A stretch of 64,000 bases of DNA from Pseudomonadota bacterium (lineage in GTDB: Bacteria; Pseudomonadota; Gammaproteobacteria; Burkholderiales; Gallionellaceae), in contig JAJZSA010000001.1 in assembly GCA_021822115.1 (NCBI GenBank), forward strand, positions 49,045 through 113,044, in the 5' to 3' direction. Numbering within the stretch: the stretch's first letter is position 1; each line of letters opens with the position of its first letter. Below the pieces are notes generated by a model that made no database searches, was not told where the DNA came from, and was given only the letters and a program-made list of their open reading frames with translations. Below are positions 29,079 to 37,583 of the stretch, one piece after another. Both the position numbers and the translations under genes were made by a program.

Positions 29079-30335
29079 TCACAGATCGCGGTAGAAACGC
29101 CAGGTGTTCTTGCCCTCGCGTTTGGCCTGATACATCGCCTCGTCCGCCTGACGCATCAATGACGCTGCATCCGACGCATCGTGCGGGTACAACGCGATGC
29201 CGATGCTGGCCCCCACCTTGCCCGTATCGTTACCCAATACGAATGGCGGCTCCAGCACTTCCAGGATACGCGCCGCCACGAATGCGGCATTCTCTTCGCT
29301 CGCCACATCCTGCAGCAAGATGACGAACTCGTCGCCGCCAAGTCGGGCGACGGTATCTGATGTGCGCGGCACGGTACGCAGGCGTTCGGCCACACCGCGC
29401 AACAGCATGTCGCCGGCTTCGTGGCCGAGCCGGTCATTGATCTGTTTGAAGCCATCAAGATCGATGAACATCACCGCGAACTTGAGCTGGCTGCGCTTGG
29501 CAAGGCTCACCGAATGGTTCAACGCCCCCAGGAAAGAAGTGCGATTGGGTAAGCTGGTCAAACAATCGAAGTGCGCCAGATGCGCAATACGATCCTCCGC
29601 GGCACGGCGCTCCGTGATATCGCGCACGATACCGATGAAATAGCAGTGACCGCCCAGCATCATCTCGGAAGCGGACAGTTCCATCGGGAACAGCGTACCG
29701 TCCTTGCGCATGGCCTGCACCTCGCGTCCGCGCACGCCCAGCACCGCGCTCTCGCCGCGCGCCCGATAACGAGCCAGATAGCCATCATGCGCGCTGCGCT
29801 CCGGTTCCGGCATCAGGATGCTCACGTTCTGACCGAGCACCTCCTCGCATGCATAGCCAAAGATGCGCTCTGCCGCCGGATTGAAGCCTTGCATGATGCC
29901 GCGCTCATCGATGGTGATGATGCCGTCCATCACGTTATGGATGATGGCCTGCAATTCGTTCTGGCTCTTCTCCAGCTGGTGCTTCACCGATTGCAGGTTG
30001 GTGACCATCTGCCAGAACAGTTTGGCTTCGGCGCCGCCGGTCACCCGCCGGTCGCCGAACACGCGTTGTGCCTGCTCCGCCACCGTATCGTCATGCGACA
30101 GGTTGAAGATGATGCAATCCGCATACTGCCGGCACGCCTCCAGTGCGGATTGCGTATCGGTATACACCGGGATGCCCAGGCGGCGCGCCAGATCGAGACC
30201 GGGCGCTTGCGGATCGACATCCGCCATCGCCACCACCGTGGCCTGCTCGCCCTCGATGAACATCTCCAGCAGCGCGGAACCGCCGCGCCCTGCCCCGATG
30301 ATCAATACCGGATGGCCGGTGACGATCTGTTTCAT
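29079..30335 (-). CDS. Rossmann-PAS-GGDEF diguanylate cyclase
   Basis: 418 residues without membrane helices. The first 110 residues look like a nucleotide-binding Rossmann fold: PVLIIGAGRGGSALLEMF (GxGxxG-type), then TVVAMADVDPQAPGLDLARR with an acidic strand end as in NAD-binding domains. A short coiled coil leads to a PAS domain (IIHNVMDGIITIDERGIMQG to IVRDITERR) and a GGDEF domain with ARLGGDEFVILL and the I-site RTSD. Active-site residues are intact, so c-di-GMP synthesis is likely. The fused N-terminal domain suggests a redox or small-ligand sensor, but the ligand is not known. Confidence 0.88.
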   Translation of the reverse strand: MKQIVTGHPVLIIGAGRGGSALLEMFIEGEQATVVAMADVDPQAPGLDLARRLGIPVYTDTQSALEACRQYADCIIFNLSHDDTVAEQAQRVFGDRRVTGGAEAKLFWQMVTNLQSVKHQLEKSQNELQAIIHNVMDGIITIDERGIMQGFNPAAERIFGYACEEVLGQNVSILMPEPERSAHDGYLARYRARGESAVLGVRGREVQAMRKDGTLFPMELSASEMMLGGHCYFIGIVRDITERRAAEDRIAHLAHFDCLTSLPNRTSFLGALNHSVSLAKRSQLKFAVMFIDLDGFKQINDRLGHEAGDMLLRGVAERLRTVPRTSDTVARLGGDEFVILLQDVASEENAAFVAARILEVLEPPFVLGNDTGKVGASIGIALYPHDASDAASLMRQADEAMYQAKREGKNTWRFYRDL

Positions 30336-30459
30336 CTCCCCTCCAACAGCTTGTCAAAAAACTCCCGTATCGCGACACGGGAAACAAATGGGGGGAGATG
30401 CTACATGGAGATCGCGGTTTCGGGTAAATTCTGCATACGGTTTTCGCCTGGAGGTTGCC

Positions 30460-31953
30460 ATGGACGAATCGCTCAGCCTGACCCGCGCCGCCCGCCTGAT
30501 CGGCGTCCCGCGCGCCGAGTTGCAACACCGCATACAGAACGGCGAGTTGCTGTCGCACGACGGCATGGTCACCGTCGGCAACCTGCTGGCCTGCTATCCG
30601 GATGCCCAGCTGGACGACGTCAGCGAACTGCAACGCGTAGCCCGCATCAAGGAACGCGCCTTCGGCAAACGCGTGTACGAGCGCGCGCTGCCCGAACCGG
30701 AGGTGCTGGCCGCCCGCGTCACCGAGCTGGGCAAGTCGCTCGCGCGCAGCGAGGCGCAAGTGCGACGCTTCGAAGCCCTGCTGCACGCCTTGTGGCAACG
30801 GCTGGCGGACAGCGGACACGGACTGGACGACACGGCGCAACGCCAGCTGGCCGAACTGAAGGACTGGCTGCGGCTGCAAGCCGATGCCGCATTGGAACCC
30901 GGCACGGTGAACCCGCTTGCCATCAAGGACAAGGTATTGAGCGTGATGACGGCACAAGTGACTTTGCAACCCAGCGGCCACGACTTCCTGGTCGAAGGCC
31001 ACGACTCCCTGCTGGATGCCGCCATGCGCGCCGGCATCCCGCTCAACTACGGTTGCAGCGGCGGCAACTGCGGCCTGTGCAAGGCGCGCGTGGTGTCCGG
31101 CGAGGTGAAGCAGACGCGCCATCACGATTTCACCATCGCGCCGGCGGAACAGGCAGCCGGCTACATCCTGCTATGCAGCAACACCGCAGTGAGCGACGTC
31201 GTCCTCGAAGCGCCGGTGGCGGACAGCGTGCAGGACATCCCGTTCCAGCAGATCGAAGCCACGGTGAAAGCCATCGGCCCGATCAACGACGACATCCTGT
31301 TGCTGCACTTGCAGACACCGCGCACGCGCCGCCTGCGTTTCCTCGCCGGCCAGAGCGTCACCCTGCGCGTGGGCCGTGCCTTCAGCGCGGTGCAAGCCAT
31401 CGCCAGTTGCCCATGCGACGACCGCAACCTGCTGTTCCACATCCATCGCCAGAGCGGCAACCTGTTCGCGGACTATGTGTTCGACAAGCTGAAGACGCAC
31501 GAGGTGGTGGAGATCGAAGGCCCGCAGGGCGAATTCATCCTGCACGAGAGATCCACCCGGCCGCTGTATTTCCTCGCCCTCGATTGCGGTTTCGCGCCGG
31601 TCAAGAGCGTGATCGAACATGCGCTGTCGCTGGAGGTGGCAGACATCACGCTGCACTGGATCGGTTCCGACAAGCGCCACATCTACCTGCCCAACATCGC
31701 CCACGCCTGGGACGATGCGCTGGACAACTTCCACTATGCGGAACATGTGGCCGGCTTCGACCTGCGCCAGCTGAACGCCCATCGCAGCGCCGCCTTGCGC
31801 AAGCTGCTGGATGAACTGGTCGGCGCGGATGCGCGCCTGCTGGAAGGCGACCTGTACCTCGCCGGGCCGAGCGATAGCGTGCAGTGCATCGAAAAATATT
31901 TCCTGGAACGCGGCTTGCCCAAGACGCGCGTGACGGTCGCCGCCGTGAAGTGA
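30460..31953 (+). CDS. 2Fe-2S ferredoxin:NAD(P)H oxidoreductase-like protein with N-terminal helical/HTH-like domain
   Basis: 497 residues; GAGG before the ATG at 30460 supports the start. Residues 1-55 resemble a MerR/excisionase-type helix-turn-helix (SLTRAARLIGVPRAELQHRI), followed by a helical region to about 155. Then comes a plant-type ferredoxin domain with CSGGNCGLCKARV and a distal Cys in LLCSN (the four cluster ligands), an FAD-binding barrel (FLAGQSVTLRVG) and an NAD-binding domain ending YLAGPSDSVQCIEKYFLERG. This is the layout of oxygenase reductases and related electron-transfer enzymes. The partner is not encoded nearby. The N-terminal extension is odd for the family. Confidence 0.85.
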   Translation: MDESLSLTRAARLIGVPRAELQHRIQNGELLSHDGMVTVGNLLACYPDAQLDDVSELQRVARIKERAFGKRVYERALPEPEVLAARVTELGKSLARSEAQVRRFEALLHALWQRLADSGHGLDDTAQRQLAELKDWLRLQADAALEPGTVNPLAIKDKVLSVMTAQVTLQPSGHDFLVEGHDSLLDAAMRAGIPLNYGCSGGNCGLCKARVVSGEVKQTRHHDFTIAPAEQAAGYILLCSNTAVSDVVLEAPVADSVQDIPFQQIEATVKAIGPINDDILLLHLQTPRTRRLRFLAGQSVTLRVGRAFSAVQAIASCPCDDRNLLFHIHRQSGNLFADYVFDKLKTHEVVEIEGPQGEFILHERSTRPLYFLALDCGFAPVKSVIEHALSLEVADITLHWIGSDKRHIYLPNIAHAWDDALDNFHYAEHVAGFDLRQLNAHRSAALRKLLDELVGADARLLEGDLYLAGPSDSVQCIEKYFLERGLPKTRVTVAAVK

Positions 31954-31954
31954 T

Positions 31955-32590
31955 TCAGCCCGCGCGCGCCAAGGCGGCCAGCGCCTCATGCGCGATCTCG
32001 CGCACTTCCTCATGTTCGTCCACCAGCAGCAGTTCGAGCGGCTTGCGCGCCGCCGCGCTGCCGGTCAGCCCCAGCAGATGCGCCGCATCGGCACGCACGC
32101 GATGGTCCGCATGCCGCGTCATCTCGCCCAGCTCGGGGATCAAGGCCTGCAAACGCGCATGCCCGGCGTAACGCTCCAGCAAGGCGCTCACCCCCAGCCG
32201 CACATCGATGCCCAGTTGCGTATCGGCCAGCATGGCAAGCAACACCTGCAAGCGCGCCGCATCGGCCACCACGAAGGCGCGCGCATGGTTGAACTCGCCG
32301 CCCCGCAACAGATGTTCGATGTAATGCGCGGTACCCGCCTCGCTCTCCGCCCAGGCGGCCCACTGACGCAACTCGGCCAGCGTCTGTGCGCCGCTCAGCG
32401 TGAACGGCCCCATCTCCAGCCAGGGCGCACTGCGCACGCCATGTTGTGCCGCCAGCTCCGGCTGTTGCGTGGCATCGACCTCGGTCACCTGCCCCACGGC
32501 GCCTTCCTGCACCAGGATCGCCAAAGCCTGCTTCACCGCCGCGCAATGCACGCAGCCCGGGGTGACGAAGAGCAAGGCATGCGGTCTCAT
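31955..32590 (-). CDS. Thioredoxin-fold/HEAT-repeat protein
   Basis: 211 residues. The N-terminal 75 residues form a thioredoxin-like domain with CVHC (Cys13, Cys16) and the cis-Pro region SAPWLEMG. The rest is alpha-helical with HEAT-like repeats, clearest at RHADHRVRADAAHLLGL and DEHEEVREIAHEALAAL. This suggests a redox-active or redox-sensing domain on a protein-binding scaffold. No signal peptide. Its ATG overlaps the acylphosphatase stop by four bases, so it is the last gene of a small operon. Converges with the ferredoxin reductase gene. Confidence 0.8.
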   Translation of the reverse strand: MRPHALLFVTPGCVHCAAVKQALAILVQEGAVGQVTEVDATQQPELAAQHGVRSAPWLEMGPFTLSGAQTLAELRQWAAWAESEAGTAHYIEHLLRGGEFNHARAFVVADAARLQVLLAMLADTQLGIDVRLGVSALLERYAGHARLQALIPELGEMTRHADHRVRADAAHLLGLTGSAAARKPLELLLVDEHEEVREIAHEALAALARAG

Positions 32591-32871
32591 ACGCTGTCGC
32601 GCACCTCGAAACCGGCATACTCGCCGCTGCCGGGCTGTACATCGACGCGCGTCACCTCGGCCAGGTCCGGGCCGCGCTGCGCCCATTGCACCAAGCGGTC
32701 CACCGCCTGTGCGTCGCCCTGCACCATGGCTTCCACCGTGCCGTCGCCACGGTTGCGACACCAGCCTTCCACGCCCAGCATCTCCGCCTCGCGCCGCATC
32801 GAATCGCGATACCACACACCTTGCACACGGCCATGCATCACCAGATGCAGTGTCTTGCTGCCGTCTTCCAT
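32587..32871 (-). CDS. acyP: Acylphosphatase
   Basis: 94 residues. The active-site loop is GRVQGVWYRDS, with catalytic Arg22, and Asn40 lies in GWCRNRGDGTVEA; both invariant residues are present. It hydrolyses carboxyl-phosphate bonds such as acetyl- or carbamoyl-phosphate. It lies 1 bp from yjbQ and overlaps the downstream thioredoxin/HEAT gene, indicating a single transcript. Confidence 0.96.
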   Translation of the reverse strand: MEDGSKTLHLVMHGRVQGVWYRDSMRREAEMLGVEGWCRNRGDGTVEAMVQGDAQAVDRLVQWAQRGPDLAEVTRVDVQPGSGEYAGFEVRDSV

Positions 32872-32872
32872 C

Positions 32873-33292
32873 TCATTCCCCCTGCACCGTCACCAGCAGG
32901 CGGCGACTGCCGCCCTGGTCGCGGTGCTCACACAGATAGATCCCCTGCCAGGTACCCAGCGCCGGCCGGCCGTTGGCGATGGGGATGTTCAGGCTGGCGC
33001 CCAGCAGGCTGGATTTGATATGCGCCGGCATGTCGTCCGCGCCTTCGTCCTGATGGCGGTAATAAGGCTCGTCCTCGCACACCGCGCGGTTGAACCAGCT
33101 CTCGAAATCCTGGCGCACGCTGGGATCGGCGTTCTCGTTCATGGTCAGCGCCGCCGACGTGTGTTGCAGGAACACGTTCATCATGCCCACGCGCAACTCG
33201 CGCAGTTCCGGCAACTGGCGCAACACCTCGTCCGTCACCAGATGGAAGCCGCGCGCACGCGGCTGCAAGCGGATCTCCTTCTGCACCCACAT
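32873..33292 (-). CDS. yjbQ: YjbQ/UPF0047 family protein
   Basis: 139 residues spanning the whole YjbQ fold. Key segments are FLQHTSAALTMNENADPSVRQD (here split by position as the conserved HTSAAL and NENAD motifs), GADDMPAHIKSSLLG and GTWQGIYLCEHRD. The family has been reported to have weak thiamine-phosphate synthase activity; the biological role is unclear. It lies between the small membrane-protein gene and acyP, 3 bp from the former. Confidence 0.93.
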   Translation of the reverse strand: MWVQKEIRLQPRARGFHLVTDEVLRQLPELRELRVGMMNVFLQHTSAALTMNENADPSVRQDFESWFNRAVCEDEPYYRHQDEGADDMPAHIKSSLLGASLNIPIANGRPALGTWQGIYLCEHRDQGGSRRLLVTVQGE

Positions 33293-33295
33293 CGC

Positions 33296-33610
33296 TCAAC
33301 GCTCCTCGCGCATGGCGCTCACCTTCACGCTCACCACTTCGCCCTCGACCACCTCGCCGCCGTCTGCCGTGCTGCGCGTGCGCGCCATCTCATCGCGCAT
33401 CTGCTGCATCTGCGCCTGCATGGTGCGCCATTGCCGCCGCGCGGCGCGCGTCTTCCACCAGAACCAGGCAGCGAGCAGCAACAGCACCGGCAACAACAGC
33501 ATGGACAGGGTGAACAGCAGCACCAGCAACGCGACGAAAACCAGCACGGCCAGCAGTTTCTGCCAGGGAGAAGTCGGCGCGGGCGGCAGGGAAGTGAAGA
33601 ACATACGCAT
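33296..33610 (-). CDS. Small membrane protein, hairpin-anchored with coiled tail
   Basis: 104 residues. A long hydrophobic stretch (LLAVLVFVALLVLLFTLSMLLLPVLLLLAAWFW by position 18-51, probably two helices) is followed by a charged helical segment (RRQWRTMQAQMQQMRDEMART) and an acidic tail. AAGGAAA precedes the ATG at 33610. No named family is recognised. Gene order suggests transcription with yjbQ and acyP. Confidence 0.75.
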   Translation of the reverse strand: MRMFFTSLPPAPTSPWQKLLAVLVFVALLVLLFTLSMLLLPVLLLLAAWFWWKTRAARRQWRTMQAQMQQMRDEMARTRSTADGGEVVEGEVVSVKVSAMREER

Positions 33611-33634
33611 GGGATTTCCTTTCGGTCGATCGGT

Positions 33635-34186
33635 TCAGTGGCCAGGCATCACATGGATGCGTGCCGCGCTCAAACGTTCATACAGACGGATCTTGCGCAG
33701 CACCGGCCACCAGTCATAGAGGAAGATCTGCATCGGCCGCCACATCGCCACCCAGCCCACGATGGTCAGACTCTCGCGTGCGATGTTGTAACCGGGATTG
33801 GGCCCCATGCGCGCGATGGTGTCGGCGGCGATCAGGCACAGCGACACGAACACGATGCCCACCGCCATGCTGGCGCGCCCCTGGCGCAGCAAGCGGCGCA
33901 GATGACGGCGCGTGCGCTCGGCCTTGTACGAGAAATGGTTATGGATGGCCTTGTTCAGCCGCTCGGCCAACGTGTCATCCTGCGGCATCTGTTCGATGTG
34001 CAGATTGATCTGGAAACGGCTGTTGGGCGAATAGTCGAACGCCCAGCTCTCGATGTACGCCTCGGCATCGGGGTCGAGATCCTGGTTGAGGAACGGCGTC
34101 GGGTCCATGGAATTGAACAACTGCCCCACCTCGCGCACGCGCATGGCCAGTTGATGGGTGGGAGCGGGATGGACGGCATGTGTCAT
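33635..34186 (-). CDS. Hypothetical two-helix membrane protein
   Basis: 183 residues. The first 110 are soluble and include a pattern DPDAEAYIESWAFDYSPNSRF; then a basic segment (KAERTRRHLRRLLRQGR) precedes a membrane helix MAVGIVFVSLCLIAADTI and a second weaker span around ESLTIVGWVAMWRPMQIFLY. No family recognised. The ATG at 34186 is favoured over the upstream TTG at 34198. First gene of the minus-strand operon running to 31955. Confidence 0.7.
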   Translation of the reverse strand: MTHAVHPAPTHQLAMRVREVGQLFNSMDPTPFLNQDLDPDAEAYIESWAFDYSPNSRFQINLHIEQMPQDDTLAERLNKAIHNHFSYKAERTRRHLRRLLRQGRASMAVGIVFVSLCLIAADTIARMGPNPGYNIARESLTIVGWVAMWRPMQIFLYDWWPVLRKIRLYERLSAARIHVMPGH

Positions 34187-34336
34187 GGCGGGCGGCAACG
34201 GCAGAATGGTTGGGCGCGATTATCGCAGAATATCCACGCCAGACAGCGGCGTGGCCCATATGGGGTAACCCGAAAGCGTCGAGACGACCGCGCGCGATTC
34301 CAGTAGATTCCCACCATCGCCACCCCGGGGAACGAC

Positions 34337-34615
34337 ATGGACCAGCAAGCCCTCCGCAACGAACAACAGATCCTCCGCCAGATGCGCAAGACGCTGGGCA
34401 ACGTCGTGCGCGACGTCACCCCGCTGGGCGGCCGCCCCAACCCGCTCACCAACGACACCATCCAGGACATCAAGGACTGCTTCGCGCTGATCTCGGAACG
34501 GGAGCGCGAACTCGCCGCGCAGCTCGGCTTCGATGCCGAGCGTCCCTACTTCAACGACGACGCCGACAAACCGGACACCCAGGCCATCAGCTTCATCAAG
34601 CCGACGCGGCAGTGA
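34337..34615 (+). CDS. Conserved-looking hypothetical small protein
   Basis: 92 residues, soluble, mostly helical, with a central TPLGGRPNPLTNDTIQDIKD segment and an acidic PYFNDDADKPD stretch. GGGGAACGAC precedes the ATG. No family recognised. Its last 20 bp overlap the 3' end of the convergent histidine kinase gene, so transcripts of the two genes have complementary ends. Confidence 0.65.
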   Translation: MDQQALRNEQQILRQMRKTLGNVVRDVTPLGGRPNPLTNDTIQDIKDCFALISERERELAAQLGFDAERPYFNDDADKPDTQAISFIKPTRQ

Positions 34616-35861
34616 GCGGCAGCGTCAGCTCGAAGCACGCGCCGCCGCCCGCATGCGCCAGGCAACGCACCTCGCCGCCATGGCGTCTTGCGATCTGGCG
34701 CACCAGCGCCAAGCCCAAGCCATAACTGCCTTCCTTCTCGCGGCTGCCCGCCGGGCGATAGAACGGCTCGAAGATGCGCTCGCGTTCTTCCGGCGCGATG
34801 CCCTTGCCGTTGTCGCACACGCGCAGCACAGCCTGATCGGCCACCCGTGACAGGCTGGCTTCCACCACCTCACCGCCATGGCGGCGCGCGTTCTCCAGCA
34901 GGTTGCGCAAGGCGCGCCGCAACAAACGTGCCTCGCCGTTCACGCTGAGCGCCGCCGCCTCGCATTGCGCATCGCTGCGCGCACATTCCTCGGCCAGCAA
35001 GGCGGCCAGGTCCACCACCTCGCTGTGCAACGGTTCGCGCATCGCATCCAGACGGCTGGCCAGCAGGATCTCCTCGATCAACTGGTCCAGCTCGGCGATG
35101 TCCTGGCGCAACTCCTGTTGCAAAGAGGCAGCCGGCGTCTGCGCCTGCATCTCCAGCGCCAGACGGATGCGCGTCAGCGGCGAACGCAGTTCGTGCGAAG
35201 CGTTCGCCAGCAACTGCTTGTGCGCCAGCAGCAACGATTCGATGCGCTCGGCGGCGAGGTTGAAACTCTGCGCCAGCGACGACACCTCATCGCAGCCCTT
35301 GGTCTCCACGCGCGTCTTGAACTCGCCCGCGCCCAAGGCCTCCACCGCCTGCTTCAAGCCTTCCAGCCGCCGCGTCATGCGTCGCGTCATCGGGTAGGCC
35401 ACCAACGCCACCACCAGTGCGATCAGCGCCAGCGTGGTGAACAGCGGCAACGGCGGGCGCGGCCGCTCATGCGCGGGCTGCGCCAGCAACCAGCGCCCAT
35501 CCGGCAACTGCATGGCCCAGGCGGATTCGTGGCCGTGCCGATGCAGCCATTCGTTGTCGTGCGCCTGCGGCCCCGGCGGCAACAAGGGGCGCCCCGCCGC
35601 CGCCAGCAAGCGCCCGTCCGCCGTGAACAGCGACAGGCGCGGCAACACCGGGCGCGCCAGTTTCTCCAGCACCGCTTGCTGCTGCATGGGCGAGGCATCC
35701 AGCGGCGGCAGCGCCAGCACGATCACATCGCGCACCGTCTGCAAGATCTGCTTCTGCGGCGAACGCTCGCCCTGGAAATGGAAGAACGCCCCGGCCGCCA
35801 GCACCAGCAACGCCAAGCTGGCGATCACCCCGAGATAGATCTGGAAATACAGTTTCCTCAT
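34596..35861 (-). CDS. Sensor histidine kinase, CpxA-like
   Basis: 421 residues: N-terminal helix, periplasmic domain (about 30-145), second helix ending before MTRRMTRRLEGLKQAVEALG, a HAMP linker, the phospho-acceptor box NASHELRSPLTRIRLALE with its His, then ATP-binding motifs NLLENARRHGG, VCDNGKGIAPE and GLGLALVRQIARRHGG. The periplasmic part contains a His-rich HDNEWLHRHGHESAW that could bind a metal. The start overlaps the response-regulator stop by four bases. With the Spy/CpxP-like gene next to it this resembles a Cpx-type envelope stress system. Confidence 0.93.
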   Translation of the reverse strand: MRKLYFQIYLGVIASLALLVLAAGAFFHFQGERSPQKQILQTVRDVIVLALPPLDASPMQQQAVLEKLARPVLPRLSLFTADGRLLAAAGRPLLPPGPQAHDNEWLHRHGHESAWAMQLPDGRWLLAQPAHERPRPPLPLFTTLALIALVVALVAYPMTRRMTRRLEGLKQAVEALGAGEFKTRVETKGCDEVSSLAQSFNLAAERIESLLLAHKQLLANASHELRSPLTRIRLALEMQAQTPAASLQQELRQDIAELDQLIEEILLASRLDAMREPLHSEVVDLAALLAEECARSDAQCEAAALSVNGEARLLRRALRNLLENARRHGGEVVEASLSRVADQAVLRVCDNGKGIAPEERERIFEPFYRPAGSREKEGSYGLGLALVRQIARRHGGEVRCLAHAGGGACFELTLPLTAASA

Positions 35862-36556
35862 GCCGCCTCCTCGCCGTCCTGGTTGCGCGCGAAGACATAG
35901 CCCGCACCGCGCAAGGTGATGATGCGGCGCGGATGTTTGGGATCGTCCTCGATGGCGGCGCGGATGCGCGAGATGTGCACATCGATGGAACGGTCGAAGG
36001 CTTCCAGCGGTTCACCCTTCACCGCATCCAGCAACTGCTCGCGGCTCATCACCCGGCCCGGCCGTTCGGCCAGCGCCTGCAACAGATCGAATTGATAGGA
36101 AGTCATCTCGCACGGCTTGCCGTCCACGCGCACCAGCCGCGCGCCGCGGTCGATCTCCAGCCGGCCGAAGCGCAGCACCTCGCCGGTACCGGACTTGCCC
36201 CGGCGCAGGATGGCCTTCAGCCGCGCCAGCAACTCGCGCGGTTCGAACGGCTTGGGCAGGTAATCGTCCGCCCCCATCTCCAGCCCGAGGATGCGATCCA
36301 TCGCCTCGCCGCGCGCGGTGAGCATCAGCACCGGGATATCGGAGAAGCTGCGCAACTGGCGACACGCCTCCAGCCCATCGCCGTCCGGCAACATCAGGTC
36401 CAGCACCAGCGCATCGTAGTCCCCTTGCTTCAGAGCTTGCAGTCCGGGCGCGATGGCATGGCGCGCATCCACGCGATAGCCGGCGTCGCCCAAGTACTGC
36501 TGCAACATGGCGCACAGGCGTTCGTCGTCGTCGATGATGAGGAGGTGATGGCTCAT
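35858..36556 (-). CDS. OmpR-family response regulator, CpxR-like
   Basis: 232 residues. The receiver domain has the acidic pocket DDD near the N-terminus, the phospho-acceptor Asp in ALVLDLMLPDGDG, LTAR and the Lys of DDYLPKPFEPREL. The winged-helix DNA-binding domain has RVMSREQLLDAV and SIDVHISRIRAAIEDDPKHPRRI followed by IITLRGAGYVF. It is co-translated with the kinase via ATGA. Probable targets include the adjacent spy/cpxP-like gene. Confidence 0.95.
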   Translation of the reverse strand: MSHHLLIIDDDERLCAMLQQYLGDAGYRVDARHAIAPGLQALKQGDYDALVLDLMLPDGDGLEACRQLRSFSDIPVLMLTARGEAMDRILGLEMGADDYLPKPFEPRELLARLKAILRRGKSGTGEVLRFGRLEIDRGARLVRVDGKPCEMTSYQFDLLQALAERPGRVMSREQLLDAVKGEPLEAFDRSIDVHISRIRAAIEDDPKHPRRIITLRGAGYVFARNQDGEEAA

Positions 36557-36640
36557 GGCATAGTTTCCAAAAAGTTGCCGCGCATCATAACAAGCGATGC
36601 GCGGTGTCTAGTGTGCGGCATGCAGAACATCCGCCGCACT

Positions 36641-36763
36641 GTCATTCCCGCGCAGGCGGGAATCCAGCAGAAACATCCATCCCGCGTAGCGGACAAATCC
36701 TGCATGCGGCCCCGCTGCGCAGGGGATGTCGTCCGACTGGATTCCCGCCTGCGCGGGAATGAC
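36641..36763. repeat. Palindromic repeat family A, copy 1
   Basis: Arms of 27 nt, starting GTCATTCCCG at 36641 and ending GGGAATGAC at 36763, are perfect reverse complements around a variable core. Located 14 bp after the stop of the Spy-like gene. At least six further copies occur in this window. Confidence 0.9.
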
Positions 36764-36777
36764 GCGTTGGGTGCGGC

Positions 36778-37356
36778 TTACTCGCGCCCCATCCAGCCGC
36801 GACGCTGCGCCATCTTCTGCGCCAGTTGCGTGCGCTGTTCCGGTGTCAGCACTTCGGCCACGGCCAGCATGGTCGCGGTCATCTGCTTGCTGGCTTCGCC
36901 CGCCAGCTGGATCTGTTCGGCACGCAGGGTCTCGATGGCGCCCTTGTCCAGCTCGGCGGCCGCCATCAGTTTGCGCATCTGCAGATGGTTGTCGCGCAGC
37001 TTCTCGGCCAGCGGCGCGCCCTGTTTCAGCGCGGCCTGCACGATCTCGCCCGCCTTGGCCTTCTGCTCGTCGCTGGCCTTCACCTCGTCCAGCATGTGTT
37101 GCATGCGCTTGTCGGCGAACTTGCCCATGCGCGCGCTATCCAGCGGCGCACCGGACATGAAGGCGGCCGGACCGCCGTGGTGCATGTCCTGTCCGCACGC
37201 CATCACCTTGCCCGAGAAGAAACCGATGCCGAACACCGCCAGCATGCCCACGATGCGCGCCACGCAATGGCCGCGTCGGCCGTGGCAATGATGGTCGTGG
37301 CCGCCGTTGCAACGTTGTTTGTCGTTCGTATCCGGGTTTGTGTTATGTTGATCCAT
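36778..37356 (-). CDS. Spy/CpxP-like periplasmic chaperone with His/Cys-rich cytoplasmic tail
   Basis: 192 residues. AAGGAG precedes the ATG at 37356. The N-terminus is unusual: a hydrophilic segment containing HDHHCHGRRGHC comes before the single membrane helix (IVGMLAVFGIGFFSGKVMA), so it would face the cytoplasm if the helix is a signal anchor. The rest is the all-helical CpxP/Spy domain, with LTPEQRTQLAQKM, the LTxxQ-type motif of the family. These proteins bind unfolded proteins or repress CpxA. Upstream on the same strand as the response regulator and kinase genes. Confidence 0.85.
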   Translation of the reverse strand: MDQHNTNPDTNDKQRCNGGHDHHCHGRRGHCVARIVGMLAVFGIGFFSGKVMACGQDMHHGGPAAFMSGAPLDSARMGKFADKRMQHMLDEVKASDEQKAKAGEIVQAALKQGAPLAEKLRDNHLQMRKLMAAAELDKGAIETLRAEQIQLAGEASKQMTATMLAVAEVLTPEQRTQLAQKMAQRRGWMGRE

Positions 37357-37583
37357 ATCCTTCTCCTTGTTCGGTTGATGCCGCACCTGCGTGGCGGCTG
37401 GATACCACTGTAAGTGCGACCGTTTGCGGAGAGTTGTCGCCCAGGTAAAGAAATGTGAAGCGATACGACGCGAGCCGGCAACGAAGCATTAAAGCTTTAC
37501 CTCCCAGCGCCGATAGAGTACGGATTGAGCGATCACGACAAGCGGCCCGCCGCTTGCCAAAACGAGGGCACGACAGAACGACC

